From contig CAJWLO010000021.1 in assembly GCA_913043235.1 (NCBI GenBank), forward strand, positions 1-45,860: a DNA stretch of 45,860 nt, written 5' to 3'. How positions within the stretch are numbered: the first letter of the stretch is position 1; the number at the start of each line of letters is the position of its first letter. Positions 8,316-19,027 of the stretch are shown here, piece by piece. Under the pieces are notes generated by a model. That model ran no database searches. It was not told where the DNA came from and saw only the letters and a list, made by a program, of their open reading frames with translations. This DNA is from an uncultured Fidelibacterota bacterium. GTDB lineage: Bacteria > Fidelibacterota > Marinisomatia > Marinisomatales > UBA1611. The translations under genes and the position numbers were made by a program.

Positions 8316-9338
8316 TTACCATTTTAGAACCACTTTACCGCAGTTTCTAGATTCCATGATATCAAATCCTTCTTGGAAATCATCCACTGAGATAGTATGG
8401 GTAAGTACCTTGGAAATATCCAACCCGCTTCGAAGCATTTGAGTCATCTTGTACCAAGATTCATACATTTCGCGTCCGTAAATACCTTTTACATTTAGTC
8501 CTTTAAATATAATATCATCCCAATTAATTTTTGTGGATTCAGGTAATAGACCCAGCATTGCGATTTTGCCACCATGATACATGTTTGTCAACATATCTTT
8601 AAAAGCATCCGGATTCCCTGACATTTCCAATCCGACATCGAAACCAACGGACATATTCAATTCTTCAAAAGCATCCGAGATTTTATGATACTTCACATTA
8701 ATGGTTTTGGATGCGCCCATTTTACGTGCTAATTCAAGACGGTAATCATTAACGTCCGTGATTACTACGTGTCTCGCACCAACATAATTGCAAATTGCAA
8801 CTGCCATTATTCCAATGGGACCTGCCCCGGTAATCAGAACATCCTCTGCAACCATTTCAAAAGCTAAAGCTGTATGAACCGCATTCCCATATGGATCAAA
8901 AAAAGCTGCAATTTTTGAAGGGATCTCATCATGTATGGGCCATACATTGGATTCAGGAATCACCAGATATTCTGCAAAAGCGCCATCCCTGTTAATTCCG
9001 ATTCCAATAGTCTGATGACATAAATGCCGTTTCCCCGCACGACAGTTACGGCAGTATCCACAAGTAATATGCCCTTCGCCGGAAACGCGATCTCCTGGTT
9101 TATAGTGGGTGACGCCAGGGCCAATATCATCCACAATACCCACAAATTCATGACCAGTAATTATTGGTGTATTAATCGTGCGTTGGGACCATTCATCCCA
9201 TTTATAAATATGGAGATCCGTACCACAAATAGCTGTATGAGTTATTTTGATTTTGACGTCGTTTGTACTGCATTTGGGAATGGGGACGTTCTCCATCCAG
9301 ATACCTGGTTTTGGGGCAATTTTTACCAATGCTTTCAT
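8316..9338 (-). CDS. tdh: L-threonine 3-dehydrogenase
   Basis: Tdh is a zinc medium-chain dehydrogenase that oxidises L-threonine with NAD+ to 2-amino-3-ketobutyrate, the substrate of the adjacent Kbl. The 340 residues show the catalytic zinc ligands C38 ([15 protein letters not shown]) and H63-E64 (TGHEFVG), the structural zinc site [15 protein letters not shown] near 93-107 and the nucleotide-binding glycines [14 protein letters not shown]. The [13 protein letters not shown] stretch is specific to Tdh rather than general alcohol dehydrogenases. The gene is first in the minus-strand run and divergent from parA. Confidence 0.95.
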   Translation of the reverse strand: MKALVKIAPKPGIWMENVPIPKCSTNDVKIKITHTAICGTDLHIYKWDEWSQRTINTPIITGHEFVGIVDDIGPGVTHYKPGDRVSGEGHITCGYCRNCRAGKRHLCHQTIGIGINRDGAFAEYLVIPESNVWPIHDEIPSKIAAFFDPYGNAVHTALAFEMVAEDVLITGAGPIGIMAVAICNYVGARHVVITDVNDYRLELARKMGASKTINVKYHKISDAFEELNMSVGFDVGLEMSGNPDAFKDMLTNMYHGGKIAMLGLLPESTKINWDDIIFKGLNVKGIYGREMYESWYKMTQMLRSGLDISKVLTHTISVDDFQEGFDIMESRNCGKVVLKW

Positions 9339-9497
9339 GATAGAGAAAAAAGGATCGTACTTTTAATAATTTTATAAATGAATTTAAGGAATGATTGCCC
9401 AGCAAATCACGTGCTGACATATATTCAATCTTTGTTCTAATATTTTTCAAATTCTCCGCTATAAATTCCCTGCCCTTTTATTTAGGTTATAGTCTCC

Positions 9498-10265
9498 ATG
9501 GGAAAAGTTTTAGCATTCGCAAATCAGAAAGGCGGTGTGGGGAAAACCACATCAGCGGTAAATATCGCCCTCAGTTTAGCTGTCAGTGAAGTGAAAACAC
9601 TGCTAATTGACTTGGACCCGCAGGCTAATGCCACTACAGGTTTATCAGATCTTTTTGATGAAATAAAAGGTGATACTTATGATGTCCTTATTAAAGAGGC
9701 CTCCATCAAATCTGCAATTACAAAAACAAAGTTTCCCACCCTAGATATTCTGGGTACTACAAATGATCTGGTTGGTGCAGAGATTGAACTGGTAAGTATC
9801 ATGGCCCGGGAATTCCAATTGCAGTCAAAATTGAAAAAGATTAAAAGATCCTATGATATCATTATCATCGATTGTCCTCCGTCACTGGGCCTTTTAACCA
9901 TCAATGCTTTTACCTCTGCAGATGCTTTGATAATCCCGATTCAATGCGAGTATTATGCATTAGAAGGCTTGGGCCAATTATTAAATACGATTAGGCTTGT
10001 CCAAAACCATTTGAATAAAAAACTTGAAATAGCCGGTGTAATTATGACCATGTACGATAGTCGTTTGAAACTATCTAAACAAGTGGTAGAAGAAATTAAA
10101 GGATTTTTTAAGGATAAATTGTTTAAAACACTCATACATCGTAATGTTCGCTTAAGTGAAGCGCCCAGTTTTGGTAAACCCGCATTACTTTATGATGCAA
10201 ATTCCAAAGGTGCCCGAAATTATATGAATTTAACAGAGGAAATACTGCAGCGTGTCATCAGATAG
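9498..10265 (+). CDS. parA: Chromosome partitioning ATPase ParA (Soj)
   Basis: ParA is a dimerising ATPase that moves ParB-bound origin regions over the nucleoid. The 255-residue protein has the deviant Walker A KGGVGKTT at 11-18 (with the signature lysine K11), the Walker A' region LLIDLDPQANATTGL and the Walker B-like IIIDCPPSLGLLT. It lacks an N-terminal DNA-binding domain, as expected for a chromosomal Soj type. parB starts 14 bases before its stop. Chromosomal parAB usually lies near the replication origin, so this locus may be origin-proximal. Confidence 0.95.
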   Translation: MGKVLAFANQKGGVGKTTSAVNIALSLAVSEVKTLLIDLDPQANATTGLSDLFDEIKGDTYDVLIKEASIKSAITKTKFPTLDILGTTNDLVGAEIELVSIMAREFQLQSKLKKIKRSYDIIIIDCPPSLGLLTINAFTSADALIIPIQCEYYALEGLGQLLNTIRLVQNHLNKKLEIAGVIMTMYDSRLKLSKQVVEEIKGFFKDKLFKTLIHRNVRLSEAPSFGKPALLYDANSKGARNYMNLTEEILQRVIR

Positions 10266-11136
10266 GCTAGGTCGTGGCTTAGAGGCTCTTATACGTCCAA
10301 AAGCAGAAAGAACAAAGTCTAAGATTGTTCGAAGCAGATCCTCGGAAAAACCAGGGGTCACTAAGATACCTCTAAAAGATATACAGCCCAATCCAAATCA
10401 GCCCCGCCGTGATTTTGATGAAAATACCCTAGCAGAATTGGTTGCATCGATCAAGGAAAAAGGGGTATTGACTCCTATTACGGTCCGTGAAACTGACAAT
10501 GGCTTTGAAGTGGTTGCAGGAGAGCGCCGATGGCGGGCAGCGAAAAAACTAAGATTAAGAGCCATACCCGCTTATGTAGTCGCCATAAAGAATGATGCTG
10601 AAATAATGGAAATGGCTTTGATAGAAAATATCCAACGAGATGATTTGAACCCTTTGGAGGAATCTGATGCCTTTGCGGTACTTAATAGCAAGTTTGGATT
10701 ATCCCATAGTGCGATCGCTAAATCTGTAGGGAAAAAACGGGTGACTATTACCAATGCACTGAGGCTATTAAAACTACCACCAGAGATTCGGAAAAGTATA
10801 CGAGTAGGTGAAATATCAGGTGGTCACGGCCGTGCCGTTCTACAAGCTAAAACAATGTCTGGAATGATTAGACTCTGGAAAAAAATAGTTAAAGAAGAGT
10901 TAAGCGTACGTGCCGCGGAAACCTTGATAAAATCTGAATCTAAAACTGCAAAAAAGAAAAAAATAATAAAATTAAAGTCTACCCATCAAATTCGGGCAGT
11001 TGAAAATCAACTCATTGAACAACTTGGTACCAAGGTAAAACTAAGACCTGGGAAGAAGGGAGGATCAATTGAAATCATTTATTTTTCCAATGAAGACCTA
11101 GATCGCATCCTTGACCTGTTTGCATCTTTACCTTGA
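10252..11136 (+). CDS. parB: Chromosome partitioning protein ParB (Spo0J)
   Basis: ParB binds parS sites and spreads as a CTP-dependent DNA clamp that activates ParA. The 294-residue protein begins with LGRGLEALI, the ParA-interacting N-terminus. Its ParB/Srx domain (about 39-105) includes the CTP-binding GERRWRAAK. Next come ENIQRDDLNPLEE and the helix-turn-helix around SHSAIAKSVGKKRVTITNALRLL, then a C-terminal dimerisation segment. The start is a GTG at 10252 inside parA, giving MSSDRLGRG; coupling to parA is therefore likely. A canonical parS site was not found in the window. Confidence 0.95.
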   Translation: MSSDRLGRGLEALIRPKAERTKSKIVRSRSSEKPGVTKIPLKDIQPNPNQPRRDFDENTLAELVASIKEKGVLTPITVRETDNGFEVVAGERRWRAAKKLRLRAIPAYVVAIKNDAEIMEMALIENIQRDDLNPLEESDAFAVLNSKFGLSHSAIAKSVGKKRVTITNALRLLKLPPEIRKSIRVGEISGGHGRAVLQAKTMSGMIRLWKKIVKEELSVRAAETLIKSESKTAKKKKIIKLKSTHQIRAVENQLIEQLGTKVKLRPGKKGGSIEIIYFSNEDLDRILDLFASLP

Positions 11137-11142
11137 TTTAAT

Positions 11143-11931
11143 TTGAAACCAGAAAAATACACCGTCATGTTTATTCCGGACGATGAGTCCGGTTCCAAAA
11201 CATATCATTTGTCCAGAAAAGCGATACGTATTGGAATCTATATCGGAATCACTGCCTTAATAGGGCTGGGTGCCTTCGTTTATATTTTTATACCAAAAGT
11301 TTCGGATTATATTCGCATCAAAAAGCAATATGACCAATTTGCGGCTGAACGTCTGCGGGTGCTGGAGTTAACCAGGGATTTGGAACGCCTAAAGCAAATG
11401 GATAACCTTGTACGCGGTTCACTTGGAACTAAGTTAGATATTGATGAAAAACCTGTGGTCGCAGATACATTAACAGGTGCAATTCTCGATAAAAATACCC
11501 GGCTTTCTTATCTTGATAATATTCCATCAGTAGCCCCAATCCAGGGATACATCACTCAGCGGTCTCGTAAACAGTCCTTGTTTATCCAAAAACATCACTA
11601 TGGAATTGACATTGTTTCCAAGGAGGGAGAACCCATCTTGGCCTCAGCTTCCGGTGTAGTCGTTTTCTCTGGGTGGACTTATGAATTTGGTAATTTGATC
11701 ATTATTTATCATGGGGATGATTATTTTACCCATTATGGTCATAATCAACAAAATTTAAAAAATCCCCGAGAAATTGTAACCCGTGGAGAGATTATTGGAC
11801 TTGTGGGCAGTACGGGAGTTTCATCAGGTCCTCATCTACATTTCGAGGTTTGGAAAGAATTCATTGCTGTAGATCCCCTGATCTATTTTCCAGAGTATAT
11901 TGAATCAGATTTAACTTCCAATAATGGCTAA
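11143..11931 (+). CDS. Membrane-anchored M23 (LytM-type) peptidoglycan endopeptidase
   Basis: The 262-residue protein has a short cytosolic N-terminus, one membrane helix (about 28-50) and a short coiled coil (about 55-90). The C-terminal M23 domain carries all zinc-site residues: H152 and D156 in HHYGID, and H231/H233 in GPHLHFEVW, plus the H200 region HYGH. It should therefore be an active cell-wall hydrolase that cuts peptide cross-links. The start is a TTG six bases after the parB stop; no in-frame ATG keeps the membrane helix. The bactofilin gene overlaps its end by 8 bases. M23 peptidases next to bactofilins act in cell shape in other bacteria. Confidence 0.9.
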   Translation: MKPEKYTVMFIPDDESGSKTYHLSRKAIRIGIYIGITALIGLGAFVYIFIPKVSDYIRIKKQYDQFAAERLRVLELTRDLERLKQMDNLVRGSLGTKLDIDEKPVVADTLTGAILDKNTRLSYLDNIPSVAPIQGYITQRSRKQSLFIQKHHYGIDIVSKEGEPILASASGVVVFSGWTYEFGNLIIIYHGDDYFTHYGHNQQNLKNPREIVTRGEIIGLVGSTGVSSGPHLHFEVWKEFIAVDPLIYFPEYIESDLTSNNG

Positions 11932-12289
11932 GATCAATTTTCAAAATGTACATACCATGGTGGGGTCCGATGCGCAGATAGATGGTCCTATCCATCTTCG
12001 AGAGGGTATTATAATTTATGGAGAGGTCAATGGAGATATAGATACAGAGGGGCCAGTCAGGGTTGCTCAAAATGGATCTGTTATTGGGAATATTTCCGGC
12101 AGTGATATTCGGGTTGGTGGAAACGTTGTTGGAGACCTAGTAGCCGACGGCCAGGTTGTATTAGGTAAGAAATGTGTTCTAAAAGGTGATATTATTTATC
12201 GAAAACTATTGATTGAGGACGGAGCACAGTTTGAAGGGAAGTGCGATCTTGCCAAGACAGAGAAAGAATCAGAAAAAAATAATACATGA
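11924..12289 (+). CDS. Bactofilin (polymerising cytoskeletal protein)
   Basis: This 121-residue bactofilin has a short N-tail followed by a right-handed beta-helix of about six-residue steps. Repeats visible include the VGSDAQIDGPIHLREGI, IYGEVNGDIDTEGPV, VIGNISGSDIRVGGNVVGDLVADGQVVLG and CVLKGDI stretches. A charged C-terminal tail follows. Bactofilins assemble without nucleotides and position cell-wall enzymes or, in Myxococcus, ParAB complexes. It overlaps the M23 peptidase gene by 8 bases and the next gene by an ATGA, so the whole run looks co-translated. Confidence 0.93.
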   Translation: MAKINFQNVHTMVGSDAQIDGPIHLREGIIIYGEVNGDIDTEGPVRVAQNGSVIGNISGSDIRVGGNVVGDLVADGQVVLGKKCVLKGDIIYRKLLIEDGAQFEGKCDLAKTEKESEKNNT

Positions 12290-12543
12290 AAGGGCACGAA
12301 TCAGGATCTGATTCCAGATTTGAAAATTCCTTAAATTATTTTCAAAAGATCATTACCCAATCCGGACCGGCTGCAGTTGCATCCTACTCCTTAGTTGGTA
12401 CAATTATTATCTGTATAGCTTTGGGTTGGTTGGTTGATTCAAAGAAAGGCACCTCCCCTTACGGCGTTTTGGCTGGTCTTGGTTTGGGGCTGATATCTGG
12501 ATTTTATCAGTTGGCAAAAACAATATGGCGGAATGATAAGTGA
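12286..12543 (+). CDS. atpZ: AtpZ/AtpI-type small membrane protein of the ATP synthase operon
   Basis: The 85-residue protein has a charged N-terminal tail and two membrane helices (about 27-47 and 53-76). These are separated by the short loop WLVDSKKGTSPYG, which matches AtpZ (the F0F1-ATPase subunit of the putative Ca2+/Mg2+ transporter type). It is the first gene of the atp cluster. Its start overlaps the bactofilin stop (ATGA), and its stop overlaps the next GTG start. Confidence 0.75.
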   Translation: MKGHESGSDSRFENSLNYFQKIITQSGPAAVASYSLVGTIIICIALGWLVDSKKGTSPYGVLAGLGLGLISGFYQLAKTIWRNDK

Positions 12544-12920
12544 AATTGTATCTATTTGGTGTCACTTTAAGTATTGGCCTTCTTGGAATTGCAGGGTGGA
12601 TTTTTCCACTGTATTTATTAGAATTATTTCTGGGTTGGTTCGGACCAGTTTTAACTGGTTTTATTACTATGCATTTCGTAATTGAGGCTACAAAAAAAGA
12701 TCCTTATTCAGTCACAAAAATGTTGGCGAAGGGATTTGTTTTAAAAATGGTTTATTATGGATTATATATAATTATTTTTTTCAAACTTTATTCTTTTAAA
12801 CCGATTCCATTTTTATGTAGTTTTTCTGGATTTTTTTTAGGACTTCACGCTCTGGAAGCAGTTATTATTCAAGACCTATCTAAACCAGGGAGATTCCCAA
12901 ATCCGCTGCAAAAAAACTAG
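12540..12920 (+). CDS. AtpI-like membrane protein (ATP synthase I chain)
   Basis: This 126-residue hydrophobic protein has about four membrane helices. The position between AtpZ and AtpB, three bases before atpB, and the length fit the poorly conserved ATP synthase I chain, thought to help c-ring assembly. Sequence motifs alone would not identify it. The start is a GTG that overlaps the upstream TGA (GTGA). Confidence 0.6.
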   Translation: MKLYLFGVTLSIGLLGIAGWIFPLYLLELFLGWFGPVLTGFITMHFVIEATKKDPYSVTKMLAKGFVLKMVYYGLYIIIFFKLYSFKPIPFLCSFSGFFLGLHALEAVIIQDLSKPGRFPNPLQKN

Positions 12921-12923
12921 AAT

Positions 12924-13853
12924 ATGAGTGCCACTGAATCTATTAATGGTTCCGGGAGTGTTATGGATCAGGTCGGGAGCAATATTATCCACCATGTCTC
13001 CAATTCTGATATTGGACATCCCATCATTCATTTACCATATATCTTTGGTATCAACTTTTCTGTGACCAAACATGTGTTGATGCTGTGGATTGTATCATTA
13101 CTTTTAAGTGTTGTGATTATCGTACCTGTCCGCGCTTATTTAATAAGAGGACGACTTGTAGCTCGAGGATGGATGAATGCTATTGAAGCTATTGTACAGT
13201 TTATTAGAGATTCAATTGTTAAACCAAATGTGGGCCCAAAATGGGTAATGACATGGACACCACTGATACTTACTTTCTTTTTCTTTATTCTGTTTGCGAA
13301 TGGCATTGGTATGGTTCCTATTTTTGATATCCTGGGTATTATTAACAGATTTGTTTTACATGTCCCAGCTGATAATTCACATAATGTTATTAATAATATT
13401 TTACACGGCGGTGTTACGGCAACGGGAAACTTTAATGTGACTGGAGCTCTTGCAACAATCACCTTTTTTTCTATCATCGTTGCCGGAACCATGGCACATG
13501 GGTTCATTAATCACTGGAAGAATTTGGCTCCTCATGGCTTGGTTTGGCCTGTTTACATCATTTTAATCCCGATTGAAATTATTGGTCTTTTTGTAAAACC
13601 TTTTGCTCTTACCATGCGACTGGCTGCCAATATGACCGGAGGGCATATTGCATTGCTGGCTCTTTTATCGCTCATGGCTATTTTTGGAGAAATGTTTCAT
13701 AGCACTTTAGCTGGTATTGGGGTAGCTTTTATATCGGTACCTATGGCTGTAGCCATTGCTGGTTTAGAAATTATTGTTATAGTGGTCCAGGCCTATGTAT
13801 TTACACTGCTTACGTCTGTATTTGTAGGTATGGCCATCAATGTCCATCATTAA
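12924..13853 (+). CDS. atpB: ATP synthase F0 subunit a
   Basis: Subunit a forms the two proton half-channels of the F0 motor. The 309-residue protein has an extended N-terminal segment of about 50 residues before the first helix. The essential arginine is in the conserved helix KPFALTMRLAANMTGGHIALLAL (about residues 226-248). GLEIIVIVVQAYVFTLLTSVFVGMAI at the end is the final helix with the conserved glutamine and tyrosine. The gene is followed, after 24 bases with an AAAGGA ribosome binding site, by atpE. Confidence 0.95.
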   Translation: MSATESINGSGSVMDQVGSNIIHHVSNSDIGHPIIHLPYIFGINFSVTKHVLMLWIVSLLLSVVIIVPVRAYLIRGRLVARGWMNAIEAIVQFIRDSIVKPNVGPKWVMTWTPLILTFFFFILFANGIGMVPIFDILGIINRFVLHVPADNSHNVINNILHGGVTATGNFNVTGALATITFFSIIVAGTMAHGFINHWKNLAPHGLVWPVYIILIPIEIIGLFVKPFALTMRLAANMTGGHIALLALLSLMAIFGEMFHSTLAGIGVAFISVPMAVAIAGLEIIVIVVQAYVFTLLTSVFVGMAINVHH

Positions 13854-13877
13854 TAAAATAAAAAAAGGAAAAAAATA

Positions 13878-14093
13878 ATGGAAGCAACTGCGTTGGTCCC
13901 ACTTGGTATGGGTTTGATTGTGGTCGGTGCCGGTCTTGGGATCGGTCGTTTTACTGCTGCTGCTGCTGAGAGTATTGCTCGACAGCCCGAAGCTGCAGAT
14001 AAGATCACGGGTGCTGTGAATTTACCTCTATTCCTCTTGGAAGGTGTTGCAATTCTCGCTGAGGTGTTCACTTTTTTAATGCTGATTCTTTAA
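13878..14093 (+). CDS. atpE: ATP synthase F0 subunit c
   Basis: This 71-residue two-helix hairpin forms the rotor ring. Helix 1 has the glycine repeat GAGLGIGRF, the polar loop is ARQPE, and helix 2 carries the ion-binding glutamate in FLLEGVAIL. The Na+-type ligands are absent: no glutamine in helix 1 at the Ilyobacter position, and EG instead of ES or ET in helix 2. A proton-driven ring is therefore expected. An AAAGGA ribosome binding site precedes the ATG, fitting high expression. Confidence 0.95.
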   Translation: MEATALVPLGMGLIVVGAGLGIGRFTAAAAESIARQPEAADKITGAVNLPLFLLEGVAILAEVFTFLMLIL

Positions 14094-14114
14094 TCAATAG
14101 ACCTTTAAAGAATT

Positions 14115-14678
14115 ATGGATCAATACTGGGGAATTCCCGGAGGGAAAGAACTCCAAGAGACAACTGAGGCTCATGGAAGCGCTGATGCTCCGAACCCATT
14201 AGTCCAATTAGATCCGGGTCTGTTCATTTGGACGATTCTGACCTTTTTGGTTCTATTCTTTGTTTTGACAAAGTTTGCCTGGAAACCACTGCTTGCTGCG
14301 TTGGAAGCACGGGAAAATAACATTAGATCTTCTCTGGAAGATGCTGAAAAAGCCAAAACAGAACTAGAACGCCTCAATGCTGAATCTGAAGAAATCATTG
14401 CCAAAGCTCGTTCCAAAGCACAGTCGATTCATGTAGAAGCGAGGGCTGCTGCGGAGAAAATAAAAACTGATCTACTATCTGAGGCAGAAAAAGAAGCAGG
14501 AAAGATTCGTGATGAAGCAGAAAAGCAGATACGTGTTGAGAAAGAAAAAGCCATCAATGAGATTCGCCAGGAAGTAGTTGATCTGTCCCTAGCAGTGGCT
14601 GAAAAGGTAATAAAGAAGAATCTGTCTAAAGAACATAATCAGGATCTGATCGAAAATTCTTTAAAGAATCTGCAATGA
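14115..14678 (+). CDS. atpF: ATP synthase F0 subunit b
   Basis: This is the peripheral stalk subunit, 187 residues. It has an unusual N-terminal extension of about 30 residues, one membrane helix (about 33-52, LFIWTILTFLVLFFVLTKF) and the WKPLLAALEAREN junction. A long charged coiled coil rich in Glu, Lys and Ala runs to the C-terminus. Only one b-type gene is present, so the stalk is presumably a homodimer. The atpH start lies one base after its TGA. Confidence 0.93.
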   Translation: MDQYWGIPGGKELQETTEAHGSADAPNPLVQLDPGLFIWTILTFLVLFFVLTKFAWKPLLAALEARENNIRSSLEDAEKAKTELERLNAESEEIIAKARSKAQSIHVEARAAAEKIKTDLLSEAEKEAGKIRDEAEKQIRVEKEKAINEIRQEVVDLSLAVAEKVIKKNLSKEHNQDLIENSLKNLQ

Positions 14679-14679
14679 T

Positions 14680-15219
14680 ATGACACTGAAGCAAACCGCA
14701 AAACGATATGCCGCTGTACTATATAATGTAGCGGAAAATAACGGCACATTAGATGAAGTTCAGCAGGCATTGATAACCATCAATGAATTGATTAGAACTG
14801 AATCTCAGTTTCGTTCTTTTCTGCAATCTAGAAGGATTCCAGGTGAGCAGAAAACAGTTATTTTGAATACTGTTATGGGAGCGGGTGGACATCCGCTGAT
14901 ATCGGAATTGGTATCGTACTTAAGTGGTTCACAGGCAACAAAGATCCTGCGGGTTGTAGCAGACATTTTTGATCATCGATATAAAGAAGGGAAAAATATT
15001 GTATCTGTAACCGGATTTGTCGCCAGTGAATTAGGTGATCATGAAATAACATCACTGAAATCATCTTTGGATGAAATCCTTGGTAAAAATACAGACCTTT
15101 CTTTGGATGTAGATGAATCATTGCTTGGCGGGATCAGACTTCGAATCGAAAATACTTTTCTGGATGCATCTGTCCAGAACCAATTGCAGAGACTTCGCAG
15201 GGAGTTGGTGCAATCTTAG
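14680..15219 (+). CDS. atpH: ATP synthase F1 subunit delta
   Basis: The 179-residue protein connects the peripheral stalk with the top of F1. It shows the N-terminal helical domain (KRYAAVLYNVAENNGTLDEV) and the C-terminal DESLLGGIRLRIENTFLDASVQNQLQRLRREL segment. The latter matches the family signature G-G-x-x-x-x-x-x-x-x-x-D-x-S-x-x-x-x-L. It lies between atpF and atpA in the normal order. Confidence 0.93.
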   Translation: MTLKQTAKRYAAVLYNVAENNGTLDEVQQALITINELIRTESQFRSFLQSRRIPGEQKTVILNTVMGAGGHPLISELVSYLSGSQATKILRVVADIFDHRYKEGKNIVSVTGFVASELGDHEITSLKSSLDEILGKNTDLSLDVDESLLGGIRLRIENTFLDASVQNQLQRLRRELVQS

Positions 15220-15232
15220 GAATTAGAAAATC

Positions 15233-16756
15233 ATGGATATACAAACTGACCAGATAACACAGCTACTACGGAAACAAATTGAAAAATTTGATGCTTCCGT
15301 TGATGTGGCAGAGGTGGGTGAAATTGTTGAAGTGGGCGATGGTGTTGCCCGTGTCTCCGGCCTTGAAAATGTGATGAGTTCTGAACTCGTGGCATTACCA
15401 AACGGCGTGTTTGGAATGGCTCTCAACCTCGAAGAAGAAAATATTGGAATGGTGCTGTTTGGCGAAAGTTCCCTCGTAAAAGAAGGTGATTTGGCCAAAC
15501 GAACAGAGCGCATTGTTGAAGTTCCTGTGGGTGAACCGATGCTTGGGCGCATTGTCAATCCATTGGGACATCCAGTGGATGGTAAAGGTGAAATTCACAC
15601 GGAAGAAACGCTTCCTGTTGAACGAAAAGCACTGGGTGTGCTGCAGCGCCAGCCTGTGAAGGAACCGCTGCAAACAGGTCTTAAATCGATTGACTCTATG
15701 ACGCCAATTGGCCGCGGGCAACGAGAATTGATCATTGGTGACCGCCAAAGTGGAAAAACAGCGATTGCTGTGGATACAATTATCAATCAGCAATATACAC
15801 ATAAAACGGATACACCCGTATTTTGTGTTTACGTGGCCATTGGCCAGAAAGCCTCGACTGTTTCCCGTGTTGTGAATGAATTGGAAAAAACTGGCGCAAT
15901 GGAATATACCACCATCGTAGCAGCAAACGCTTCCGATGCTGCGGCCATGCAATATATTGCGCCATATGCCGGAGCTTCCATGGGTGAATATTTCCGTGAT
16001 AATGGCAAACATGCACTGATTATTTATGACGATTTAACAAAACAGGCCCAGGCCTACCGCCAGATGTCCCTTTTGCTCCGTCGCCCCCCTGGTAGGGAAG
16101 CCTTCCCCGGTGATGTGTTTTACCTTCATTCCCGCCTGCTGGAACGTGCCAGTAAGCTATCCGATGATCTTGGCGGTGGTTCCCTTACAGCCCTGCCAAT
16201 TATCGAAACCCAGGAAGGGGATGTCTCTGCCTATATTCCCACCAATGTGATTTCCATCACAGACGGCCAGATTTTTCTGGAGACGAATCTTTTTAATTCG
16301 GGTATTCGGCCGGCTGTTGATGTGGGTATTTCTGTTTCCCGTGTCGGCGGAAATGCGCAAATTAAAGCCATGAAAAGTATCGCGGGCATGCTACGCCTTG
16401 ATCTGGCGCAGTTCCGAGAGTTGGAAGCCTTTGCAAAATTTGGTTCCGATATGGATAAAACAACGATGGCACAGCTGGCCCGAGGCCGCGCCATGGTTGA
16501 AGTGCTGAAACAGGATCAATATGTTCCCATGTCCATAGAAAATCAGATTGCTATTATTTATGCCGGATCGGAAGGCCTCCTGGATGATCTGCCACTTGAA
16601 AAAATTTCTGAATTCGAAGCCGGTTTACTCCAATATTTGGAAACGAACTTATCGACAGCGCTGGCTGTGATTCGTGATACGGGTCAATTGAGTGATGAAG
16701 CAGGGGTACAGTTGAAAAAAGCAATCGAAGAATTCAAGATAGGGTTTATTGCGTAA
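15233..16756 (+). CDS. atpA: ATP synthase F1 subunit alpha
   Basis: This is the non-catalytic nucleotide-binding subunit, 507 residues and full length. It has the N-terminal beta-barrel ([20 protein letters not shown]), the P-loop GDRQSGKTA (about 169-177) and the [32 protein letters not shown] stretch. [17 protein letters not shown], which includes the alpha-subunit arginine finger region (SVSRVG), follows. From here through atpD the DNA is visibly richer in GC than the flanking genes. Confidence 0.97.
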   Translation: MDIQTDQITQLLRKQIEKFDASVDVAEVGEIVEVGDGVARVSGLENVMSSELVALPNGVFGMALNLEEENIGMVLFGESSLVKEGDLAKRTERIVEVPVGEPMLGRIVNPLGHPVDGKGEIHTEETLPVERKALGVLQRQPVKEPLQTGLKSIDSMTPIGRGQRELIIGDRQSGKTAIAVDTIINQQYTHKTDTPVFCVYVAIGQKASTVSRVVNELEKTGAMEYTTIVAANASDAAAMQYIAPYAGASMGEYFRDNGKHALIIYDDLTKQAQAYRQMSLLLRRPPGREAFPGDVFYLHSRLLERASKLSDDLGGGSLTALPIIETQEGDVSAYIPTNVISITDGQIFLETNLFNSGIRPAVDVGISVSRVGGNAQIKAMKSIAGMLRLDLAQFRELEAFAKFGSDMDKTTMAQLARGRAMVEVLKQDQYVPMSIENQIAIIYAGSEGLLDDLPLEKISEFEAGLLQYLETNLSTALAVIRDTGQLSDEAGVQLKKAIEEFKIGFIA

Positions 16757-17611
16757 ATGGAAAACCTGAAGGATATTCGAGATCGCATTAAATCTGTTAA
16801 AGCCATCCAGCAGGTTACAAGCGCAATGAAAATGGTTGCAGCAGCAAAATTACGCCGAGCCCAGGAACGCATGGAACAGGCACGCCCATATTCAAAAAGG
16901 CTACAGGGTGTTATTGAGAACCTGCTCCCCGATGTGGACCGGGGAATGCTTGATTTGCTGGAAATGCGAGAAGTAAAGCGTGTTGGGTATCTGGTTATTA
17001 CTTCCGACCGCGGTCTTGCGGGGTCCTTTAACACCAGTATTATCAAAAAAACCGAATTGGAAATTGCAGAAATAGGCAAAGAGAATGCGGATCTTTTTTG
17101 TATTGGCAAAAAAGGACGAGACCATTTTAAAAAACGAAATTATACGATCATTGAAGATCATGTTGAATTTTGGAATGAACTGGATTTCAATCATGCTGTA
17201 AAATTTGGCAACGGTATCATCAGCCAGTTCCTTAAAGGGAAAGTGGATGAAATCCGGGTGGTATACAACTGGTTTAAAAATGTCGGTGTTCAGGAAATTT
17301 CGTTGGAACAATTACTGCCGCTTTCGTTTTCCGATGAAATAAAACAGTATGGAAACCACATTTTTGAGCCCAGCAAGAAAAAAATTGTACAGTCTCTCAT
17401 CCCGCGTCATTTGAATATCCAGATGTGGAAATATTTGCTGGAGTCATATGCATCAGAGCAGGCAGCGCGGATGGTTGCTATGGAAAATGCGACAGAAAAT
17501 GCAGGTGATATGATTAAATCTTTACAATTGGAATTTAATAAAGCTCGTCAGTCAGCAATTACAACGGAAATGCTGGAAATTGTCGGGGGTGCAGAGGCAT
17601 TGGTAACATAG
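16757..17611 (+). CDS. atpG: ATP synthase F1 subunit gamma
   Basis: This is the central rotor shaft, 284 residues. The N-terminal helix (DIRDRIKSVKAIQQVTSAMKMVAAAKLRRAQ) and C-terminal helix (ARMVAMENATENAGDMIKSLQLEFNKARQSAITTEMLEIVGGAEAL) form the coiled coil inserted in the alpha/beta hexamer. VITSDRGLAGSFNTS marks the Rossmann-like middle domain. The ATG directly follows the atpA stop without a gap. Confidence 0.96.
   Translation: MENLKDIRDRIKSVKAIQQVTSAMKMVAAAKLRRAQERMEQARPYSKRLQGVIENLLPDVDRGMLDLLEMREVKRVGYLVITSDRGLAGSFNTSIIKKTELEIAEIGKENADLFCIGKKGRDHFKKRNYTIIEDHVEFWNELDFNHAVKFGNGIISQFLKGKVDEIRVVYNWFKNVGVQEISLEQLLPLSFSDEIKQYGNHIFEPSKKKIVQSLIPRHLNIQMWKYLLESYASEQAARMVAMENATENAGDMIKSLQLEFNKARQSAITTEMLEIVGGAEALVT

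Positions 17612-19026
<1,415 letters not shown>

Positions 19027-19027
<1 letters not shown>

Noticed and set aside
9406-9415. The CACGTG at 9406-9415 as a real parS site
   Set aside because: The flanks do not match the parS palindrome (TGTTTCACGTGAAACA); reported only as a weak observation.
13878-14093. Sodium-driven ATP synthase
   Set aside because: Subunit c lacks the helix-1 glutamine and the ES/ET of Na+-type rings, so proton driving is expected.
15395-16494. Minus-strand ORFs over atpA, up to about 205 residues
   Set aside because: No recognisable family; they mirror the GC-rich codons of atpA on the other strand.
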